Source: Streptomyces sp. DI166
GTDB lineage: Bacteria > Actinomycetota > Actinomycetes > Streptomycetales > Streptomycetaceae
Length of the DNA stretch: 40,687 bases
Assembly: GCF_900091315.1 (NCBI RefSeq)
Contig: NZ_FLSP01000080.1
Span: forward strand, 1-40,687
Reading direction: 5' to 3'
The notes under the pieces were generated by a model that searched no databases, had not been told where the DNA came from, and worked only from the letters and a program-made list of their open reading frames with translations. Both the position numbers and the translations under genes were made by a program. Of the stretch, positions 33,485 through 39,306 are shown in pieces. Each line of letters opens with the position of its first letter. Positions within the stretch are counted from its first letter, which is position 1.

Positions 33485-33838
33485 ATGACCTTGGAGTGGG
33501 AGCAACTCAACGTCGACGCGGCCGATCCGGTGGCCCTGGGGAGCTGGTGGGCCGAGGCCCTGGGCTGGGTGGTGGTGAACGACTCCCCCGAAGAGTTCGA
33601 GATCCGCCCCGCTCCGGACCGGCTGCCGGGCCTGCTGTTCGCCCCGGTCCCGGAGGCCAAGACCGTCAAGAACCGCCTCCACCTCGACTTCCGCCCCGAC
33701 GACCAGGGGGCGGAGGTCGAACGGCTGCTGGCCCTCGGCGCCCGCCGCGCGGACGTGGGCCAGGGCGAGCAGTCCTGGACGGTGCTCATGGACCCCGAGG
33801 GCAACGAGTTCTGCGTACTGTCCTCGCGGCGCCGCTGA
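33485..33838 (+). CDS. VOC (glyoxalase/bleomycin resistance) family protein
   Basis: A 117-residue single-domain protein with paired beta-alpha-beta-beta-beta modules: LNVDAADPVALGSWWAEALG at the N-terminus and RLHLDFRPDDQGAEVERLLA in the middle, ending in TVLMDPEGNEFCVLSS. These are signatures of the glyoxalase-like VOC family. The reaction is unknown. TACGCT at 33473-33478 lies 6 bases before ATG 33485, and no ribosome site is seen, so the message may be leaderless. The stop is one base before the start of the sigma factor gene, so translation is coupled. Confidence 0.85.
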   Translation: MTLEWEQLNVDAADPVALGSWWAEALGWVVVNDSPEEFEIRPAPDRLPGLLFAPVPEAKTVKNRLHLDFRPDDQGAEVERLLALGARRADVGQGEQSWTVLMDPEGNEFCVLSSRRR

Positions 33839-33839
33839 C

Positions 33840-34721
33840 ATGGACGGCTCGCTGACGGCTGCGGCCGATTCGTTCCAGCGGCTGCGGCCCCGGCTCTTCG
33901 GCATCGCCTACCGCGTACTGGGCTCGGTGGTGGAGGCCGAGGACGTGGTGCAGGAGGTGTGGCTGCGCTGGCAACGGGCCGACCGGGAGCCGGTCCTGGA
34001 CCCGGGCGCGTTCCTGGCGAAGACCACCACCCGGCTGGCCATCAACGTGGCCCAGTCGGCGCGGGTGCGCCGGGAGGCGTACGTGGGGCCCTGGCTGCCG
34101 GAGCCGGTGGACACCGGCACCGACCCGCAGCTCGGCGCGGAGCGCGGGGAGGCGCTGGAACTGGCCGTGCTGCTGGTCATGGAGAAGCTGAACCCGGTGG
34201 AGCGGGCGGCGTACGTGCTGCGGGAGGCCTTCGACTACGGGTACGGCGAGATCGCCCAGTTCCTGGAGCTGAACCAGGCCAATGTCCGGCAGATCGTCAG
34301 CCGGGCCCGCAAGCGGCTGGCCGACGGGCGCCGGGAACCGGTCGACACCGCACAGCACCGGCGGCTGCTGGACGCGTTCGTCGCCGCGGCGCGGGACGGG
34401 GACGTGGCGGCGCTGGAGAGCGTGCTGTCCGCCGATGTGGTCACCTACGCGGACGGCAACGGGCTGCGCGGGGTGGCGCAGGTGGAGATCGTGGGCGCCG
34501 AGCGCTCGGCCCGGGTCACGGTCTTCGCGCACAAGTTCTTCCCCGACGCGGAGTACTCGGTGGCCGAGGCCAACGGGCGGCCCTGTCTGCGGCTCGACGT
34601 CGACGGGCGGACCGTGGCCCTGGTCGACATCACGACGGGGCCGGACGGCATCGACGCCATGTACTGGGTCATCGCGCCCGAGAAGCTGCGGGCCTATGAC
34701 CGCTCCCGGCTCGGGGCCTAG
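33840..34721 (+). CDS. ECF41 family RNA polymerase sigma factor (SigJ-like)
   Basis: A 293-residue sigma factor. Region 2 is at residues about 10-75 (SVVEAEDVVQEVWLRWQRAD), followed by the typical linker YVGPWLPEP (81-89). Region 4 is at about 105-165 (YGYGEIAQFLELNQANVRQI, then VSRARKRL), and a SnoaL-like C-terminal domain at 170-293. ECF41 proteins have no classical anti-sigma factor; the C-terminal domain controls activity through DGGGR and NPDKL motifs, seen here as YADGNGLRG (203-211) and APEKL (279-283). The start overlaps the glyoxalase-fold gene's end. The convergent oxidoreductase gene carries a matching promoter element. Confidence 0.93.
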   Translation: MDGSLTAAADSFQRLRPRLFGIAYRVLGSVVEAEDVVQEVWLRWQRADREPVLDPGAFLAKTTTRLAINVAQSARVRREAYVGPWLPEPVDTGTDPQLGAERGEALELAVLLVMEKLNPVERAAYVLREAFDYGYGEIAQFLELNQANVRQIVSRARKRLADGRREPVDTAQHRRLLDAFVAAARDGDVAALESVLSADVVTYADGNGLRGVAQVEIVGAERSARVTVFAHKFFPDAEYSVAEANGRPCLRLDVDGRTVALVDITTGPDGIDAMYWVIAPEKLRAYDRSRLGA

Positions 34722-34743
34722 AACCGCTCCCGGCTCGGGGCCT
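34699..34743. repeat. Short tandem duplication at the 3' end of the sigma factor gene
   Basis: A 21-base string (34699-34719 and 34723-34743) is repeated with a period of 24 bases. The first copy contains the last codons and the start of the stop codon TAG (34719-34721); the second lies directly after it, outside the gene. Confidence 0.85.
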
Positions 34744-34751
34744 GGACAAGT

Positions 34752-34777
34752 GGGGGCACCGCACCGGCGGCGCCCCC
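34752..34777. terminator. GC-rich hairpin between convergent genes
   Basis: GGGGGC (34752-34757) pairs with GCCCCC (34772-34777), and inside it CCGC pairs with GCGG around a 4-base loop, with one A-C mismatch between. It lies between the sigma factor and the oxidoreductase gene ends, and can serve either strand. No T-run follows. Confidence 0.6.
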
Positions 34778-34791
34778 TCCCTCACCTCATG

Positions 34792-35529
34792 TCAGTGCTG
34801 CTTGAGCCAGTCCTCGTAGCGGACGGCCGACACGTCCACCGCGCCGTCGCCGGTGAGCACGTCGGGCATGCCGGCGAACAGGCTCGCGGTCTCGTCCGTG
34901 ACGACCGTGCGGCCGTCCGGCCTGGCCGCCAGGGTCAGCTCGCCGAGCCGGTCCAGGCCGTGGATCTCGGGTCCCGCGATATTGCGGATGCCGTTCGTCG
35001 GCTCGCCCTGGGCCGCCTCGGCGACGGCGGCCGCCACCTCGGAGGAGGCGATGGGACGCAGCCGCAGGGACGGCAGACGCACCTCGGTGCCCTGCGTGGA
35101 CATGTCCATCACCGGGCCGACGAACTCGAAGAACTGCGTGGCACGCACCAGGCTGTACGGCACCCCGCTGGTGCGCACCGCGTCCTCCTGGGCGACCTTG
35201 GCCAGGTAGTAGCCGTAGTCCGGCACCCGGTCCACGCCGACTATGGACAGCCCCACGTGGTGGCGCACCCCGGCCTCCCGCTCGGCGGCGAACAGGTTCC
35301 GCGCCGAGCGGGTGAAGAAGTCCAGCGCCGCATCCGCCTCGAAGGACGGCGAGTTCGACACGTCCACCACCACGTCGGCGCCCTTGAGCACCTGCTCCAG
35401 CCCCTCGCCGGTGAGGGTGTCCACGCCCGTGGACGGCGCGGCGGGCACCGCCTCGTGGCCGTTGGCCCTCACCAGCTCGATCACCTGCGAGCCGATCAGC
35501 CCGGTACCGCCGATCACGACGATCTTCAT
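34792..35529 (-). CDS. NAD(P)-binding (SDR/NmrA-like) oxidoreductase, likely ECF41 target
   Basis: A 245-residue protein with an N-terminal Rossmann motif MKIVVIGGTGLIGSQVIELV. It has an atypical-SDR core: ADVVVDVSNSPSF near residue 70, then GLSIVGVDRVPDYGYYLAKV with the YxxxK-like YYLAK near 125. Carboxymuconolactone decarboxylases, oxidoreductases or epimerases are the usual partners of ECF41 sigma factors. ATG 35529 is favoured over ATG 35532 because GGAG is 7 bases before it. A TGTCACA element lies about 105 bases upstream. Its reaction is unknown. Confidence 0.88.
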   Translation of the reverse strand: MKIVVIGGTGLIGSQVIELVRANGHEAVPAAPSTGVDTLTGEGLEQVLKGADVVVDVSNSPSFEADAALDFFTRSARNLFAAEREAGVRHHVGLSIVGVDRVPDYGYYLAKVAQEDAVRTSGVPYSLVRATQFFEFVGPVMDMSTQGTEVRLPSLRLRPIASSEVAAAVAEAAQGEPTNGIRNIAGPEIHGLDRLGELTLAARPDGRTVVTDETASLFAGMPDVLTGDGAVDVSAVRYEDWLKQH

Positions 35530-35613
35530 CATCTGTCTCCGTAAGCCGTTCCGCTTTCTCGCGGCCCCGGCGACCTGCGCCGGAGCCCGGTGCGCGGGCG
35601 CGCACACCAGAAG

Positions 35614-35640
35614 GACAGGGCAGCTGCCGGATCTGTGACA
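35614..35640 (-). promoter_or_regulatory. Candidate ECF41-dependent promoter
   Basis: Read on the minus strand, TGTCACA (35640 to 35634) is followed after 16 bases by TGTC (35617 to 35614). The published ECF41 consensus has TGTCACA at -35 and CGTC at -10, so the first element matches fully and the second 3 of 4. It points toward the oxidoreductase start at 35529, giving a leader of about 75 bases. The ECF41 gene is the convergent neighbour. Confidence 0.6.
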
Positions 35641-35767
35641 GCCGGGCCCGCGGCGGCGTCCGGCATATCTGAGCGAAGCGACTCGATCGAACATACGATG
35701 GCCACTGTCGGCACGGCGGCGGCTCGTCGCCGGGCCGGGACACGCGACCACTCGGGGTGGGAGACGC

Positions 35768-37444
35768 ATGGCACAGGCCGCCGATTCGGCGCGGACCGTC
35801 ATCCTGACCGTGGACGACGATCCGGGGGTCTCCCGCGCCGTCGCCCGCGACCTGCGCAGACGCTACGGCGAGCAGTACCGGATCGTGCGCGCGGAGTCCG
35901 GCGACTCCGCCCTGGAGGCGCTGCGGGAGCTGAAGCTGCGCGGCGAGTTCGTCGCCGTGATCCTGGCCGACTACCGGATGCCGCAGATGAACGGCATCGA
36001 GTTCCTGGAACGGGCCATGGACATCCACCCGGGCGCCCGCCGGGTCCTGCTCACCGCGTACGCCGACACCGGGGCGGCCATCGACGCGATCAACGTCGTC
36101 GACCTCGACCACTATCTGCTCAAGCCGTGGGACCCGCCGGAGGAGAAGCTCTACCCGGTCCTGGACGACCTGCTGGAGGCCTGGCGGTGCAGCGACCACC
36201 GGCCGGTGCCCGCCACCAAGGTCGTCGGGCACCGCTGGTCGGCCCGGTCCTCGGACGTACGGGAGTTCCTCGCCCGCAACCAGGTCCCCTACCGCTGGTA
36301 CTCCTCCGACGAGCCGGAGGGGCAGCGGCTGCTGGCCGCCGCCGGGGCGGACGGGCGGCGGCTGCCGCTGGTGGTGACGCCGGAGGGGACCGCGCTGGTC
36401 GAACCGGACGTGCCGGAGCTGGCCGCGCACGTGGGCCTGGCGACCACGCCGGCCGCCGACTTCTACGACCTGGTGGTGATCGGCGGCGGCCCGGCCGGGC
36501 TCGGGGCCGCGGTGTACGGGGCGTCCGAGGGGCTGCGGACGGTGCTGGTGGAGCGGTCGGCCACCGGTGGGCAGGCCGGTCAGAGCTCCCGCATCGAGAA
36601 CTACCTGGGCTTCCCCGACGGGGTCTCCGGAGCCCAGCTCACCGACCGGGCCCGCCGCCAGGCCGCCAAGTTCGGCGCCGAGGTGCTCACCGCGCGCGAG
36701 GTCACGGCGCTGGAGGTGAGCGGCGCCGCGCGGATCGTCCGCTTCTCCGACGGCTCGGCCATCGCCGCGCACAGCGTGATCCTGGCGACCGGGGTGTCCT
36801 ACCGCCGCCTTCAGACGCCCGGCTGCGCCGAACTGACCAGCTGCGGCGTCTTCTACGGCTCCGCGCTCACCGAGGCGCCCTCCTGCCAGGGGCACGACGT
36901 GTACATCGTCGGCGGCGCCAACTCCGCGGGGCAGGCGGCGATGTACCTGTCCAAGGGCGCCAAGTCGGTGACGCTGCTGGTGCGCGGGGCCGATCTGTCG
37001 GCGTCCATGTCGCACTACCTGATCCAGCAGATCAACGAGGCGCCCAACATCTCCGTCCGCCCGCGCACCGTCGTGGACTCCGCCCACGGCGAGGGCCACC
37101 TCCAGCAGCTCACCCTGCGCGACGTGGACACCGGGGAGAGCGAACTCGTCGACGCCCAGTGGCTGTTCGTGTTCATCGGCGCGGCCCCGCTGACCGACTG
37201 GCTGGACGGCACCGTGCTGCGCGACGCGAACGGCTTCATCCTCGCCGGGCCCGACCTCACCCCCGACGGGCGGCCCCCCGCGGACTGGGAGCTGGACCGG
37301 CCGCCGTACCACCTGGAGACCAATGTGCCCGGGGTGTTCGTGGCCGGTGACGCGCGCGCCGAGTCCGCCAAGCGCGTCGCCTCCGCCGTGGGCGAGGGGG
37401 CGATGGCCGTGATGCTCGTCCACCGCTATCTGGAGCAGTCGTGA
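35768..37444 (+). CDS. Fused response-regulator receiver and thioredoxin-reductase-like flavoprotein
   Basis: A 558-residue fusion. Residues 10-140 are a receiver domain with Asp16-18, acceptor Asp68 in LADYRMPQMNG, Thr96 and Lys119. Residues about 150-225 look glutaredoxin-like (DVREFLARNQVPYRWYSSDE) but lack a CxxC. Residues 232-558 are a thioredoxin-reductase fold with the FAD motif VVIGGGPAGLGAA (236-248), the NADPH motif IVGGANSAGQAA (380-391) and VFVAGDARAES near the end. The CxxC of true thioredoxin reductases, expected at about 364-367, reads Gly-Ser-Ala-Leu, so disulfide exchange with thioredoxin is unlikely. The kinase gene starts 19 bases downstream. Confidence 0.92.
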   Translation: MAQAADSARTVILTVDDDPGVSRAVARDLRRRYGEQYRIVRAESGDSALEALRELKLRGEFVAVILADYRMPQMNGIEFLERAMDIHPGARRVLLTAYADTGAAIDAINVVDLDHYLLKPWDPPEEKLYPVLDDLLEAWRCSDHRPVPATKVVGHRWSARSSDVREFLARNQVPYRWYSSDEPEGQRLLAAAGADGRRLPLVVTPEGTALVEPDVPELAAHVGLATTPAADFYDLVVIGGGPAGLGAAVYGASEGLRTVLVERSATGGQAGQSSRIENYLGFPDGVSGAQLTDRARRQAAKFGAEVLTAREVTALEVSGAARIVRFSDGSAIAAHSVILATGVSYRRLQTPGCAELTSCGVFYGSALTEAPSCQGHDVYIVGGANSAGQAAMYLSKGAKSVTLLVRGADLSASMSHYLIQQINEAPNISVRPRTVVDSAHGEGHLQQLTLRDVDTGESELVDAQWLFVFIGAAPLTDWLDGTVLRDANGFILAGPDLTPDGRPPADWELDRPPYHLETNVPGVFVAGDARAESAKRVASAVGEGAMAVMLVHRYLEQS

Positions 37445-37467
37445 ACGGATGTCAGGAGCAGTCGTGA
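37432..37467. repeat. 13-bp direct repeat at the junction of the flavoprotein and kinase genes
   Basis: GGAGCAGTCGTGA occurs at 37432-37444 and 37455-37467, period 23. The first copy encodes the last residues and the stop codon of the flavoprotein. The second supplies the ribosome site (AGGAG at 37454-37458) and the GTG start of the kinase. Confidence 0.85.
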
Positions 37468-38921
37468 GCGGAATGCCCATGCCGTGCAGCCCGGCGGAGA
37501 TCAGCTCGCTGTTCCTGTTCGAGAAGCTCTCCCCCGAGCAGCTCGGCAGACTGTGCGCCGAGGGACGGGTGGAGCGGTTCGAGCCGGGCCCGGTCTACAC
37601 CGAGGGGGCTCCGGCGACCTGCTTCTACGTCATGATCGAGGGCACCGTGGTGCTCTCCCGCCGGGTCGGCGGGGACGACGTCGAGGTGATCCGCAGCTCC
37701 CAGCGCGGGGTGTACTCGGGGGCGATGCAGGCCTACCTCGGCGACCGGGCGCGCCAGGTCTACAACAACTCCATGCGGGTGACGGAACCGACCCGGTTCT
37801 TCGTGCTGCCCGCCGACACCTTCGCGGCCGTCATGCAGGAGTGGTTCCCGATGGCCGTGCATCTGCTGGAGGGCCTGTTCTTCGGTGCCAAGAACACCCA
37901 GCAGGTCATCGGGCAGCGCGAACGGCTGCTGGCGCTCGGCTCGTTGTCCGCGGGGCTCACCCATGAGCTCAACAACCCCGCCGCCGCGGCCGTCCGGGCG
38001 ACCGCCACGCTGCGGGAACGGGTGGCGAAGATGCGGCACAAGCTGGCGTTGATCGCCTCCGCCCCGTATCCGCGGGAGCAACTGGCCGGGCTGATCGAGA
38101 TCCAGGAGCGCACCGCCGAACTCGTCGGCAAGGCACCCGCGCTCAGCCCGCTGGAGGCGTCCGACCGGGAGGACACGCTCACCGACTGGCTGGACGACCA
38201 CGGCATCCCCGACGGCTGGCGGCTCGCCCCGACCTTCGTGCAGGCCGGGCTCGACATCGACTGGCTGGAGCAGGTCGCGGCGACCGTGCCCGAGGAGGTC
38301 CTGCCGGGCGCCGTCGGCTGGCTCAACTACACGGTGGAGACCGAGCTGTTGATGAGCGAGATCGAGGACTCCACCACCCGGGTGTCGAACCTGGTCGACG
38401 CGGCCAAGCAGTACTCCCAGCTCGACCGCGCCCCCTTCCGCACCGTCGACGTCCACGAACTCCTCGACAGCACCCTGATGATGCTCGCCGGGAAGATCGG
38501 CCCGCGGATCAAGGTCGTCAAGGACTACGACCGTACGCTCCCGGAGATCCCCGCCTACCCGGCGGAGCTCAACCAGGTGTGGACGAACCTCGTCGACAAC
38601 GCGGTCGCCGCCGTCAACAGCGCGGGCGGGGAAGGGACGTTGACCGTGCGGACGGCGGCCGACCACGACCGGCTGCTGGTGGAGTTCCGGGACACGGGCA
38701 CCGGTATCCCGCCGGAGATCCGCGGCCGGATCTTCGACCCGTTCTTCACCACCAAGCCGGTGGGCGAGGGCACCGGGCTCGGTCTGGACATCTCCTGGCG
38801 CATCGTGGTCAACAAGCACCACGGCGCGCTCCAGGTCGAGTCCGAGCCGGGCGACACCCGCTTCCAGGTGCTGCTCCCGCTCACCGCCGCGGACCACGAG
38901 AACCCCGAGGAGAGCCCATGA
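37464..38921 (+). CDS. Soluble histidine kinase with cyclic nucleotide-binding-like sensor domain
   Basis: A 485-residue protein with no membrane helix. Residues 10-140 form a cNMP-binding jelly roll (LFLFEKLSPEQLGRLCAEGR, then TCFYVMIEGTVVLSRRVGG). A helical H-box region follows, with GLTHELNNPAAAA (His167), and a long helical insert (about 190-320). The ATPase domain has the N box WTNLVDNAVAAV and G motifs DTGTGIPPEIRGRIFDPFFT and GEGTGLGLDISWRIV. GTG 37464 is preferred because AGGAG is 5 bases upstream. It likely phosphorylates the receiver of the upstream flavoprotein. Its stop overlaps the next gene (ATGA). Confidence 0.9.
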   Translation: MSGMPMPCSPAEISSLFLFEKLSPEQLGRLCAEGRVERFEPGPVYTEGAPATCFYVMIEGTVVLSRRVGGDDVEVIRSSQRGVYSGAMQAYLGDRARQVYNNSMRVTEPTRFFVLPADTFAAVMQEWFPMAVHLLEGLFFGAKNTQQVIGQRERLLALGSLSAGLTHELNNPAAAAVRATATLRERVAKMRHKLALIASAPYPREQLAGLIEIQERTAELVGKAPALSPLEASDREDTLTDWLDDHGIPDGWRLAPTFVQAGLDIDWLEQVAATVPEEVLPGAVGWLNYTVETELLMSEIEDSTTRVSNLVDAAKQYSQLDRAPFRTVDVHELLDSTLMMLAGKIGPRIKVVKDYDRTLPEIPAYPAELNQVWTNLVDNAVAAVNSAGGEGTLTVRTAADHDRLLVEFRDTGTGIPPEIRGRIFDPFFTTKPVGEGTGLGLDISWRIVVNKHHGALQVESEPGDTRFQVLLPLTAADHENPEESP

Positions 38922-39268
38922 CCGACGGCATCGACCCGAGCGTCCCGCCGAGCGGCACCGGCTGCGTGGAGTGCGACGAGGCCGGCGGCTGGTGGTTCCA
39001 TCTGCGGCGGTGCGCCCAGTGCGGGCACATCGGCTGCTGCGACTCCTCGCCCGGCAAGCACGCCACCGCGCACTTCCGGGCCACCGGGCATCCGATCGTG
39101 CAGAGCTTCGAGCCCGGCGAGGGCTGGTTCTGGGACTACAGCGCCTCCGACCTCTACGAGTCGGGACCGGAACTGACGCCCCCGGCCAGCCATCCGGCCG
39201 AGCAGCCCTCCCCGGGGCCCGCGGGCCGGGTGCCCGGCAACTGGGCGCAGGTGCTGCGGGGCGCCTGA
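38918..39268 (+). CDS. UBP-type zinc finger protein
   Basis: A 116-residue protein. The zinc finger covers residues about 16-75: C16xxC19, then WWFHLRRCAQCGHIGCCDSS (Cys32, Cys35, His37, Cys40), followed by KHATAHFRATGHP with further His ligands, and EPGEGWFWDY. In eukaryotes this fold binds the free C-terminal Gly-Gly of ubiquitin; the role of bacterial versions is unknown. A proline-rich tail (84-116) ends in VPGNWAQVLRGA. ATG 38918 overlaps the kinase stop by 4 bases, so the three genes are translated as one unit. Confidence 0.9.
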   Translation: MTDGIDPSVPPSGTGCVECDEAGGWWFHLRRCAQCGHIGCCDSSPGKHATAHFRATGHPIVQSFEPGEGWFWDYSASDLYESGPELTPPASHPAEQPSPGPAGRVPGNWAQVLRGA

Positions 39269-39272
39269 CCGC

Positions 39273-39300
39273 GTGACCGCTCCGGCTCGTCTGGCAGGAT
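39273..39300 (+). promoter_or_regulatory. Candidate promoter for the AAA/LuxR-type gene
   Basis: GTGACC (39273-39278) and CAGGAT (39295-39300) are 16 bases apart, and GTG 39307 follows 6 bases later, so a leaderless message is possible. Both boxes are one or two bases from the vegetative consensus. Confidence 0.35.
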
Positions 39301-39306
39301 TGGCCA

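Noticed and set aside
31385..33838. Plus-strand frame of 817 codons
   Set aside because: The first 700 codons are an off-frame shadow of DUF4032 and antisense to the universal stress protein. Only the final 117 codons (VOC protein) are supported.
35768..37444. Plain thioredoxin reductase
   Set aside because: The active-site CxxC is absent and a receiver domain is fused at the N-terminus, so trxB was not used as a symbol.
34787..37480. Minus-strand frame of 897 codons
   Set aside because: It is antisense to the REC-flavoprotein and out of frame in the oxidoreductase; the composition is that of a shadow.
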